Below the pieces are notes generated by a model that saw only the letters and a list, made by a program, of their open reading frames with translations, did not search any database and had not been told where the DNA came from. From Patescibacteria group bacterium (GTDB taxonomy: Bacteria > Patescibacteria > Microgenomatia > Levybacterales > UBA12049): a DNA stretch of 16,760 nucleotides. The stretch covers positions 1 through 16,760 of the forward strand of contig JAMCTM010000047.1 in the NCBI GenBank assembly GCA_023379465.1, in the 5' to 3' direction. A program made the position numbers and the translations under genes. The stretch's first letter is position 1. Every line of letters starts with the position of its first letter. Shown here piece after piece: positions 5,981-12,646 of this stretch.

Positions 5981-6521
5981 AAGAAAACAGGAACATAAAA
6001 GGTTCTATAGAACAAATGAACGCATAAGGGCGTTAAGTGTTCGTGTTTTAGATAGCCTTGGAAAGCAGATTGGCGTAATGCCAAGTACAGAGGCGCTTAA
6101 AAAAGCAAGGGAAGAAAACCTGGATCTGGTAGAAATAGCGCCTGCTGCTAACCCGCCGGTCGTCAAAATAATAGATTTTAATAAATTTCTTTATCAGGAG
6201 GAAAAAAAGAAAAAGGAAGAGAAAAAAAAGGCTAAAACATCCGAGACTAAGGAAATTCGCCTGGGACCTTTTATGAATGACCACGATCTGGAGGTTATGA
6301 CAAAAAGGGGGGAAGAATTTCTGAAGGACAATAATAAGGTAAGATTGGTTGTAAAATTCAGGGGCAGACAAATAACCCATCCTGAATTTGGAAGAAATAT
6401 TATAGACAAACTGCTCTTAAGACTTAAACATGTTTCTAAAGTGGACAGAGATCCATATTTTGAGAGATCGCAGTTGATCGCCGTTATCTCGCCGGAAAAG
6501 AAAAAACGTTTAAGCCCTTAA
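5964..6521 (+). CDS. infC: Translation initiation factor IF-3, non-ATG start
   Basis: IF3 binds the 30S subunit and checks start-codon/initiator-tRNA pairing. The 185-aa protein has the N domain (FYRTNERIRALSVRVLDSLG, VMPSTEALKKAREENLDLVE, then PPVVKIIDFNKFLYQ). A very lysine-rich linker (EEKKKKEEKKKAK, about 78-90) joins it to the C domain (KEIRLGPFMNDHDLEVMTKRGEEFL ending in SQLIAVIS, quoted here as landmarks). There is no ATG or GTG between the in-frame TAA at 5952-5954 and the conserved N domain. TTG at 5964 is the only usual start codon and overlaps thrS by 17 bp; the next codon, ATA, is a less likely alternative. A purine-rich stretch (GAGAAGAAA) precedes it. It is co-transcribed with thrS and followed after 18 bases by rpmI. 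Confidence 0.93.
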   Translation: MIKRFKRKQEHKRFYRTNERIRALSVRVLDSLGKQIGVMPSTEALKKAREENLDLVEIAPAANPPVVKIIDFNKFLYQEEKKKKEEKKKAKTSETKEIRLGPFMNDHDLEVMTKRGEEFLKDNNKVRLVVKFRGRQITHPEFGRNIIDKLLLRLKHVSKVDRDPYFERSQLIAVISPEKKKRLSP

Positions 6522-6539
6522 GATCTCTAAATAAGAAGC

Positions 6540-6734
6540 GTGAAGAAAAAGATAAAAAAATCAGTCGTAAAAAGATTTAAAATAACCAAGAAAGGGAAAG
6601 TAATATTTTCCCATCAGTACAAGGGGCATTTGATGCGTAAAAAATCCCAGAAAAGAAAAAGACGCCAGAAGGAACCAGGCATGCTGGAGAACGCCTTTGC
6701 CAGAAGGATTAAAAAAATGATGGGGGCAATGTAA
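6540..6734 (+). CDS. rpmI: 50S ribosomal protein bL35, GTG start
   Basis: This is a 64-aa, very basic ribosomal protein with the bL35 pattern: a Lys-rich start leading to KSVVKRFKITKKGKV, then HLMRKKSQKRKRRQKEPG and ARRIKKMM near the C-terminus. Length is normal for the family. The start is GTG at 6540; no ATG fits the family N-terminus. The upstream AAGAAG is only weakly SD-like. The position between infC and rplT is the classic order. Two bases after the stop a further small ORF begins (6737), separating it from rplT. Confidence 0.96.
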   Translation: MKKKIKKSVVKRFKITKKGKVIFSHQYKGHLMRKKSQKRKRRQKEPGMLENAFARRIKKMMGAM

Positions 6735-6736
6735 AA

Positions 6737-6880
6737 ATGAAAAACAAAACAGCCAGAAAAAATATTAATTTTAGGGAAACATCCTCCGAAAGATCCGCGA
6801 CTTTATCGTATAGACAATTCGGCAAATATCTTAAACAAAGATTTACTAAATTTATAAAACCTAAGTATGGCACGCATTAA
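6737..6880 (+). CDS. Candidate 47-aa basic protein between rpmI and rplT
   Basis: An ATG two bases after the rpmI stop opens a 47-codon frame ending at TAA 6878-6880, which overlaps the rplT start (6867) by 14 bp. The product begins MKNKTARKNINF and ends KFIKPKYGTH. It has 13 Lys/Arg and only 2 acidic residues, plus aromatic residues in the second half (SYRQFGKYLKQRFTKF). Such a composition suits an rRNA-binding peptide, but I do not recognise a family. In most bacteria rpmI and rplT are separated by a non-coding gap, so a basic ORF filling the gap exactly is notable. It could instead be a leader whose translation is coupled to rplT, or a chance frame. Its overlap geometry and composition favour a real gene. 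Confidence 0.55.
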   Translation: MKNKTARKNINFRETSSERSATLSYRQFGKYLKQRFTKFIKPKYGTH

Positions 6881-7217
6881 ACGGGGAATTGTATCCCGAA
6901 GAAAACATAAAAAATTATTGGCAGGGACAAAAGGGTACCGCGGCACAAAATCAAATCTTGTGAAGGTGGCGAAGGAAGCAAATCTTCATGCCGGCGCCTA
7001 CAGTTATCACGGAAGAAAACTTAGAAAAAGAAATATGCGGCGCCTCTTTATAACAAGAATTGCCGAGGCGGTAAAGCAAGAAGGGATGCCTTACAGGGTT
7101 TTTATAAACAAACTGAAAAAGGAAAAAATCGAATTAAATAGAAAAATCCTAAATTATCTCGCAACCGAGGATACCCCGACTTTTAAGCAATTGGTGAAAA
7201 AGGTTAATAAAACCTAA
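6867..7217 (+). CDS. rplT: 50S ribosomal protein bL20
   Basis: bL20 binds 23S rRNA early in large-subunit assembly. The 116-aa product matches the family end to end. The basic N-terminal extension is MARIKRGIVSRRKHKKLLAG followed by TKGYRGTKSN. The globular domain includes YSYHGRKLRKRNMRRLFITR, INKLKKEKIELNRKILNYLA and a final FKQLVKKV. The ATG at 6867 has no SD and lies inside the 3' end of the 47-codon ORF, so translation may be coupled to it. The usual L20-binding leader seen in other bacteria is not obvious. Next on the strand is a promoter, then pheS. Confidence 0.97.
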   Translation: MARIKRGIVSRRKHKKLLAGTKGYRGTKSNLVKVAKEANLHAGAYSYHGRKLRKRNMRRLFITRIAEAVKQEGMPYRVFINKLKKEKIELNRKILNYLATEDTPTFKQLVKKVNKT

Positions 7218-7235
7218 ACCCCGGACCTGCCAAAC

Positions 7236-7264
7236 TTGTTTAACCAGCTCTTATCCGTTATAAT
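7236..7264 (+). promoter_or_regulatory. Canonical promoter of pheST
   Basis: TTGTTT (7236-7241), a 17-bp spacer and perfect TATAAT (7259-7264) form a strong sigma-70-type promoter in the 113-bp gap between rplT and pheS. Transcription should start near 7271, leaving a leader of about 60 nt before the ATG at 7331. That leader has a four-codon mini-ORF (ATG CTG GAA TAA, about 7273) and a weak CGGT/ACCG hairpin, but no Phe-codon run or terminator, so a classic Phe attenuator is not supported. This is the longest predicted mRNA leader on the plus strand here. Confidence 0.75.
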
Positions 7265-7330
7265 CAATAGAAATGCTGGAATAAATTTCATCCGGCGAAT
7301 TACATCGCGGTCATAATTACCGTAACCTTT

Positions 7331-8365
7331 ATGGAAGAAGAGTTAATCTCGGTTAAAAATTCCGCCATATCCTTTGTTATTGAATCCCAATCTTTGGAAG
7401 ATTTAGAAGAAATAAGACTTCAATTTTTGGGTAAAAACGGCCAACTTTCGCTTTTAATGAAGAAAATAGATAAATTGCCGAAGGAACAAAAACCCGAAGT
7501 TGGTCAGCTTGCCAACGAAATAAAAAACGCGATTAAACAAGCCCTGGAAGATCAAAGATCAAAAATCAAAGATCAAAAATCAAAAGTTACGAAAGAAAAA
7601 ATTGATATTACCGCCCCCGGGATAAAACCCTCCCTTGGACATCTCCATCTTATAACCCAGGCAATAGAGGAGATAAGTTCCATCTTTGAACATATAGGTT
7701 TTAAAAGGGTAAGATATCCTGAAATAGAATGGGACTACTATGCTTTTGAGGCCTTAAATTTTCCAAAAGATCATCCGGCCCGCGATGATTGGGAAACCTT
7801 TTTTATCGCCCAAAAACCCGACCCTGAGAAAGGACCGGCGATACTAACCCCGCATACCTCATCCGGACAAATAAGAGAAATGGAGAAAACCGCGCCTCCT
7901 ATCAGAATGCTTAACATTGCCAAATGTTACCGCAGGCAATCCGACATTTCCCACGGCCCCATGTTCCATCAGTTTGAAGGACTTGTCATAGACCAAGATA
8001 TTTCTATCACCCATTTAAAAGGAACCCTTGACTACTTTGTGAAATCATACTTCGGGGGGAAAAGGGTTTCCAGAATAAGACCTTATCACTTTCAATTCAC
8101 AGAACCTTCGTTTGAAGTAGACATAACCTGCGGCGTATGCTTTGGCAAAGGCTGCAGGCTTTGTAAGGGAGGATGGCTTGAGCTGGGAGGAGCGGGCATG
8201 GTTCACCCCAATGTGCTTAAAGCCGGAAACATAGATAGCCTTAAATACAGTGGTTTTGCGTTCGGGTGGGGGGTAGAAAGGGTACTGATGATGAAGGAAG
8301 GAATAGAAATAGATGACCTAAGAATGCTCTATTCAAGTAACCTGAATTTTTTAGAGCAGTTCTAA
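7331..8365 (+). CDS. pheS: Phenylalanyl-tRNA synthetase alpha subunit
   Basis: This is the catalytic subunit of the alpha2-beta2 PheRS. It is 344 aa, normal length. The N-terminal coiled coil covers about 1-72. A low-complexity linker (74-88: DQRSKIKDQKSKV) leads to the catalytic core beginning LGHLHLITQAIEEISSIF. Visible motifs are FPKDHPARD, LTPHTSSGQIREM, CYRRQSDISHGPMFHQFEGL (motif 2), FTEPSFEVDI and GFAFGWGVERVLMM (motif 3). Two changes stand out: the usual R-T-H-T-S is P-H-T-S, and the usual D-ATH is Q-SD-ISH. A four-cysteine knuckle (CGVCFGKGCRLC) before GGWLELGGAGMVHPNVL may bind zinc, as in several other bacterial PheS. The linker is encoded by a DNA repeat also found in recG. pheT follows after 14 bases. 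Confidence 0.96.
   Translation: MEEELISVKNSAISFVIESQSLEDLEEIRLQFLGKNGQLSLLMKKIDKLPKEQKPEVGQLANEIKNAIKQALEDQRSKIKDQKSKVTKEKIDITAPGIKPSLGHLHLITQAIEEISSIFEHIGFKRVRYPEIEWDYYAFEALNFPKDHPARDDWETFFIAQKPDPEKGPAILTPHTSSGQIREMEKTAPPIRMLNIAKCYRRQSDISHGPMFHQFEGLVIDQDISITHLKGTLDYFVKSYFGGKRVSRIRPYHFQFTEPSFEVDITCGVCFGKGCRLCKGGWLELGGAGMVHPNVLKAGNIDSLKYSGFAFGWGVERVLMMKEGIEIDDLRMLYSSNLNFLEQF
7550..7585 (+). repeat. Short tandem repeat inside pheS
   Basis: A half unit GATCAAA (7550-7556) is followed by two copies of the 14-mer GATCAAAAATCAAA (7557-7570 and 7571-7584). They encode the linker DQRSKIKDQKSK between the coiled coil and the catalytic domain. The unit is not a multiple of 3, so the peptide changes with each copy. 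The core ATCAAAAATCAA recurs in recG in another frame. Confidence 0.8.
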
Positions 8366-8379
8366 AGAATGAAGCAAAT

Positions 8380-10326
8380 ATGAATATAAAAATCTTAGAC
8401 AGCTGGCTCAGGGAATATTTAAAAACCGGCTCAACCCCCGAGGAGATTGCCAAAAATTTATCCCTGACCAGTGTTTCGGTGGAAAGGGTGGAAAGATACG
8501 GCAGGGATTTTGTCTACGACATAGAAGTTACCACCAACAGGGCGGATCTAATGTCCGTTGTCGGAATAGCCAGAGAAGCCTCCGCGATTCTGCCCAGATT
8601 TGACATAAAGGCCTCTTTTTTATCCCCGGAACAAAAACTGCCCGAAATCCCAGCAGGAAAGTTTCCGATTGATATAAAAATTGATTCCTCTTTGGTAAAC
8701 AGGATTTGCGCCCTTGTTATGGAGGTAAAGGTCGGAAGTTCTCCCGACTATATAAAAGAAAGGCTTGAAGGATCGGGAATAAGAAGCCTGAACAATCTGA
8801 TAGATATCACCAACTATGTAATGCGGGAAATCGGTCACCCCACCCATGTCTTTGACTACGACAGGCTCAAGACCAAAAATCTGGTAATAAGACTCTCCAA
8901 AAAAGGAGAGCGGATTGTAACCCTTGATAAAAAAGAAAGGATTCTTGGCGGAGGCGATATTGTGGCGGACAACGGAAAAGGGGAGATAGTCGATCTTTTA
9001 GGCGTAATGGGAACCTTAAACAGCGTCGTAACCAGTGCCACAAAAAGAATTTTATTTTTTGTGGATAATAATCAAGAAAGCCATATCCGCAAAACATCAA
9101 TGGGGCTTGGACTAAGAACAGAGGCCGCCATTATCAATGAAAAAGGGGTTGATCCGGAATTGGCAAAAGACGCGCTCTTAAGGGGAATAGAGCTTTTTTT
9201 AAAGAATGCCAACGGAAGAATAATATCCCCAATTCTAGATATTTATCCAAGCAAAAAGAAAAAACACAAACTGTCTATTCCCGAAAAAACAATAAATAAA
9301 ATCATCGGAATTAAAATCCCCCTAAAACTATCCCATGAATTCCTCGGCCGTCTTGGATTTAATCCTGTCATAAAGGGACCCTCCATAGAGGTTACCGTCC
9401 CGAGTTTTAGATCTAATGACGTAGAAAATAAGGAAGATCTGGTGGAAGAAATCGCCCGGGTCTACGGATACCATCTTCTGCCAAGCGCAATACCGCCCTT
9501 AACAAAAGCAAAAAACTACAGCCTGGACCGGGATGAATTTGCCTTTGAAGCAAGGGCTAAAAACGCGCTTAAATATTGGGGCTTCACGGAAATCTATACA
9601 CCATCTATGATATCGGAGGATCTGTTAGACGGGCCGCTGGGAGAGGCGGTAACAATCGCCAACCCCCTAAATCAGGACCTTGTCTACATGAGAAAATCTT
9701 TAATCCCCAGTCTTCTTTTGGCAACGCGGGAAAACAAAACGCGCGAGAGCGTAAAGATATTTGAAATTGCCAATGTTTACCGTAAAAATGATCCGAAACT
9801 GCCAAAAGAAATCCTTATGCTGGGCGCCTTGATAAAAGAGACCGGTCTCTCGTTTTATAAAGTAAAAGGGGTTGTGGAACAGCTTTTTTTAGATCTTGGA
9901 ATTAAAAATTCCCGCTTTTCGGAAAGAAAAGAAGCAGGGGAGGGAACGGACATTTATCTTAATAAGGATTTTGCGGGCGCCATCGAGGTTTTGGAGGATA
10001 ACCTAATAGATTTTGAACTTGATTTTTCCCTGCTTTTAAAATACGCGAGCAGAAGAAAAATCTATAAACCGATTCCCAAGTTTCCTCCCGTAATAGAAGA
10101 CGTAAGAATCTCTACCTCTGCTCCCTATGAACAAATTGTCTCGGTTATAAAAAAACACGGGAGACTTGTGGAAAACGTATCCCTTATAGATATTTATAAA
10201 GATAAAAAAACGTTTAGGATAACCTACAGAGATCCCAAAAAAAATTTAACCACCCAGGATGTTTCTGTTGATCGGGAAAAGATTTACAAAGCGCTCGAAA
10301 ATAATCTGCACGCGCAAATTGGATAG
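8380..10326 (+). CDS. pheT: Phenylalanyl-tRNA synthetase beta subunit, short form
   Basis: This is the partner of PheS; it edits misacylated tRNA and binds the tRNA. It is 648 aa, against about 780-800 for the common bacterial form. The N-terminal B1 part (SWLREYLKTGSTPEEIAKNL, then SVERVERYG) joins directly to YDIEVTTNRADLMSVVGIAR. The OB/EMAP-like tRNA-binding domain, normally about 110 aa inserted at this point (around residue 40), is absent. The B3/B4 editing domain spans about 105-270 (IRSLNNLIDITNYVMREIGH, GLRTEAAIINEKGVDP). B5 and the catalytic-like core follow (NKEDLVEEIARVYGY). The C-terminal FDX-ACB anticodon domain is present (FPPVIEDVRI to the end). The reading frame is continuous, so this is domain loss and not a frameshift. 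The TAG stop touches the stop of the opposing PBP gene. Confidence 0.95.
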   Translation: MNIKILDSWLREYLKTGSTPEEIAKNLSLTSVSVERVERYGRDFVYDIEVTTNRADLMSVVGIAREASAILPRFDIKASFLSPEQKLPEIPAGKFPIDIKIDSSLVNRICALVMEVKVGSSPDYIKERLEGSGIRSLNNLIDITNYVMREIGHPTHVFDYDRLKTKNLVIRLSKKGERIVTLDKKERILGGGDIVADNGKGEIVDLLGVMGTLNSVVTSATKRILFFVDNNQESHIRKTSMGLGLRTEAAIINEKGVDPELAKDALLRGIELFLKNANGRIISPILDIYPSKKKKHKLSIPEKTINKIIGIKIPLKLSHEFLGRLGFNPVIKGPSIEVTVPSFRSNDVENKEDLVEEIARVYGYHLLPSAIPPLTKAKNYSLDRDEFAFEARAKNALKYWGFTEIYTPSMISEDLLDGPLGEAVTIANPLNQDLVYMRKSLIPSLLLATRENKTRESVKIFEIANVYRKNDPKLPKEILMLGALIKETGLSFYKVKGVVEQLFLDLGIKNSRFSERKEAGEGTDIYLNKDFAGAIEVLEDNLIDFELDFSLLLKYASRRKIYKPIPKFPPVIEDVRISTSAPYEQIVSVIKKHGRLVENVSLIDIYKDKKTFRITYRDPKKNLTTQDVSVDREKIYKALENNLHAQIG

Positions 10327-12591
10327 TTAGTATTTATAGTCGGAGGTTTCTGTCGGAGGATAATACTGCCAATCCGCGGCTGAATGACTCTCCTTTACCC
10401 AGGCGTCTATTCCTTCCTGCCAGCGGTTCACCCCATCGGCTGAAACCGGATCATCTTCGTGAAAAACGATATAATCTTTTGTGTGGTAATCACCATGGGC
10501 AATCTCCGCCGGATTGGCTAATTTCCCATGCTCATGATTTGAAATTTTAATCTTCTGATAGATTGGGGAAGGACTGGTGGGCTCTGTTCCTTTTATAAAA
10601 TATTCCGAACGGGTTGGTTCATTTGGTACAGGCAGTCCTCCGCCTAAAGCATCTATCTGCATCGCTATTACATCATTTGGTTTTTTCGGGGGCTGATCGG
10701 GCTTTCCTTTTAAAATAGAACTCATAATATCATGCCAAATAGGCGATGCCCCTGTTATGCCGGAGGCGATCGCTTGGTTCATAGGCGAATTGTCATTATT
10801 TCCCACCCACACGCCAACCACGTAGGACGGGGTGTAGCCAATAGTCCAATTATCCCGTTTTTCATCGGTTGTTCCTGTTTTAACAGAGACTGTTTTTCCC
10901 GGAATACGAAGCCAGGAATTTGGCCCAAACTCCATACTGCGGGCGTTATTATCCAAAAGAATATGGGAAATAAGAAAACAGACGTCCTCGGGCAAAACTC
11001 TTTGACCCTGGGTCGGGTGGTACTGGTACAAAACATTGCCGTTTTTATCCGTAACCTTAAGTATTGCCACCGGATCATGACGGTAGCCTCCGCTTGCGAA
11101 AACACCATAAGCGGTAGTCTCGGAAAGAAGCGTTGTCTCCCGTCCTCCCAACACAAGCGACAAACCAACGTCTTTCATATTCGAGGAGGTGGGCTGCCAA
11201 TTCTTAATACCCATCTCATACGCCTTCTCCATCACGTTCTTTATGCCAACCCTGGCAAGCATCTTCACGGCAATGACATTGATAGAGTTGCCAAGCGCGA
11301 ACCTCAGCTGCATGGGACCATGGTATTTACGATCATAATTAACAGGGGTATACATTGGGTGAGCCGGATCCCCGGTTGGAAAATCCGTCTTAACATCCAT
11401 TACCATGGTGGCAGGCGTATATCCTTTTTCAAAAGCAACAGCATACATAATGGGTTTAAGGGAAGAACCCGGTTGCCTGTGGGCAAGAGCCGCGTTAAAG
11501 TTTCCGTCGTTTTTGGTATCAAAATAGTCTTCGCTTCCCACCATAGACAGTATTTCCCCTGTTTTTGGATCGGTAACAACCGCCGCGCCGTTTGTGGCAT
11601 GGTATATTTTTAGCTTTCCAATTTGTGTCTTGACTATTTTCTCCGCCTCTTTTTCTATATTCCAATCCAGGGTGGTTGTTACCTGAAGGCCCCCGTTATC
11701 CACCATTGCTTCTCCAAACTCCTTCGCCAGAAGACTCTTTACGTACATGACAAAATGGGGGGCCTTAATGCTTGTGTCGTTTTGGTTAAACTGCGTGTTT
11801 TTGATTTCGGAAAGCGCGGCTTCCGCCTGTTGGGACGAGATATAACCGCTGTCGGCCATCCTGGTTAAAACCTCATTGGTTCTATCTATATAGTATTTAT
11901 GTCCGCTAAAAGGAGAATAAACGCTTGGGCTCTGCGGAAGGCCGGCTAAGAAGGCGGACTGGGCAAGATCCAAATCTTTCACGTCTTTGCCAAAATACAT
12001 CTGGGCTCCCGCCTCAACACCAACAGCCGCGCCTCCATAAGGAATGTCATTAAGATACATTTCAAGAATCTGATTCTTGGTATATTTTTTGTCCACCTGA
12101 ATAGAGAGAATCAATTCCTTTATTTTTCTCGGGATTGTCCGCTCCGGAGTAAGAAGGGTGTTTTTAACAAGCTGTTGGGTAAGGGTTGATCCGCCCGACA
12201 ATGACCTAAAAAGAATCATGTTTCGTATCGCCCTGAGATATCCGGTTATTGAAAACCCTTCGTTTTTATAAAAGTTTTTGTCCTCTACGGCGATCGTTGC
12301 CTCCTGAAGACTCTTGGGAATTTGCGACAAAGGAACATAGATCCTGTTTTCATTTTTATAAACAGAATAAAGAAGCACCCCGTTTCTGTCATATATGCGC
12401 GTTGACTCCGCGGTTTTGGCATAAACCAGCTTTCCCGGGGTAGGCAAATCCCGGCCGTACCAGGCAAAAAGAATTACCGCCAAAAAAATAAGCCCGACTG
12501 TGGCAAAAAAACAATATTTTGCCAGACGGCTAAGAAGAAAAATGTTAGAAGATCCTAACCTTATACTCCTTCTTCGTCTTCTTCTAAACAT
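10327..12591 (-). CDS. Class A penicillin-binding protein (PBP1A type)
   Basis: This bifunctional enzyme polymerises glycan strands (GT51) and cross-links peptides. It is 754 aa from the ATG at 12591. It has a short, very Arg-rich cytoplasmic tail (residues 2-8), one membrane helix at about 25-45, and the glycosyltransferase domain at about 65-245. That domain has the catalytic Glu103 in AVEDKNFY, GGSTLTQQLVKN, KIKELILSIQVDKKYTKNQI and EAGAQMYFGK. The transpeptidase follows, with the SxxK nucleophile Ser376 (GSSLKP), SxN at 436-438 (GNSINV) and KTG at 571-573 (VKTGTT). A hydrophilic tail from about 630 is rich in Pro and acidic residues. The start is chosen because ATG 12591 lies 7 bases after a perfect TATAAT; a longer frame to 12735 would run into tyrS. 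All catalytic motifs are intact. Confidence 0.95.
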   Translation of the reverse strand: MFRRRRRRSIRLGSSNIFLLSRLAKYCFFATVGLIFLAVILFAWYGRDLPTPGKLVYAKTAESTRIYDRNGVLLYSVYKNENRIYVPLSQIPKSLQEATIAVEDKNFYKNEGFSITGYLRAIRNMILFRSLSGGSTLTQQLVKNTLLTPERTIPRKIKELILSIQVDKKYTKNQILEMYLNDIPYGGAAVGVEAGAQMYFGKDVKDLDLAQSAFLAGLPQSPSVYSPFSGHKYYIDRTNEVLTRMADSGYISSQQAEAALSEIKNTQFNQNDTSIKAPHFVMYVKSLLAKEFGEAMVDNGGLQVTTTLDWNIEKEAEKIVKTQIGKLKIYHATNGAAVVTDPKTGEILSMVGSEDYFDTKNDGNFNAALAHRQPGSSLKPIMYAVAFEKGYTPATMVMDVKTDFPTGDPAHPMYTPVNYDRKYHGPMQLRFALGNSINVIAVKMLARVGIKNVMEKAYEMGIKNWQPTSSNMKDVGLSLVLGGRETTLLSETTAYGVFASGGYRHDPVAILKVTDKNGNVLYQYHPTQGQRVLPEDVCFLISHILLDNNARSMEFGPNSWLRIPGKTVSVKTGTTDEKRDNWTIGYTPSYVVGVWVGNNDNSPMNQAIASGITGASPIWHDIMSSILKGKPDQPPKKPNDVIAMQIDALGGGLPVPNEPTRSEYFIKGTEPTSPSPIYQKIKISNHEHGKLANPAEIAHGDYHTKDYIVFHEDDPVSADGVNRWQEGIDAWVKESHSAADWQYYPPTETSDYKY

Positions 12592-12598
12592 ATAGACT

Positions 12599-12627
12599 AT
12601 TATATAAAAGCGCCATCGCGCTAGCAA
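12599..12627 (-). promoter_or_regulatory. Promoter of the PBP gene, leaderless geometry
   Basis: On the minus strand, -35 TTGCTA (12627-12622), a 17-bp spacer and perfect -10 TATAAT (12604-12599) form a canonical promoter. Seven bases (12598-12592) separate the -10 from the ATG, so the mRNA should begin at or one base before the start codon. The -35 lies within the dyad region shared with the divergent tyrS promoter. Confidence 0.75.
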
Positions 12628-12641
12628 GTATGCTATACTTG
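12609..12641. promoter_or_regulatory. Two inverted repeats between the divergent PBP and tyrS promoters
   Basis: AGCGC-catc-GCGCT (12609-12622) and CAAGTAT-gct-ATACTTG (12625-12641) are perfect inverted repeats lying side by side. The second covers the whole tyrS -10 (12634-12639) and part of the PBP -35 (12622-12627). A dimeric regulator bound here could control both genes. Alternatively the dyad reflects two back-to-back -10-like sequences. Confidence 0.4.
12631..12639 (+). promoter_or_regulatory. Extended -10 promoter of tyrS, leaderless geometry
   Basis: TGCTATACT (12631-12639) is an extended -10 element with no good -35 17 bp upstream. Exactly 7 bases (12640-12646) separate it from the tyrS ATG, the same distance as for the genes at 2756 and 12591. 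No SD fits in this space. Confidence 0.7.
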
Positions 12642-12646
12642 AAATA

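Noticed and set aside
7201..7215. AGGTT-aataa-AACCT hairpin at the rplT stop codon
   Set aside because: Five pairs only and no T-run after it, so not an intrinsic terminator.
7271..7330. Phe attenuator or T-box in the pheS leader
   Set aside because: The leader of about 60 nt has no Phe-rich peptide, no terminator/antiterminator pair and is too short for a T-box.
10732..11613. 293-codon plus-strand frame opposite the PBP gene
   Set aside because: The product is rich in His, Cys and Arg with no motif; it is the antisense shadow of the well-supported transpeptidase domain.
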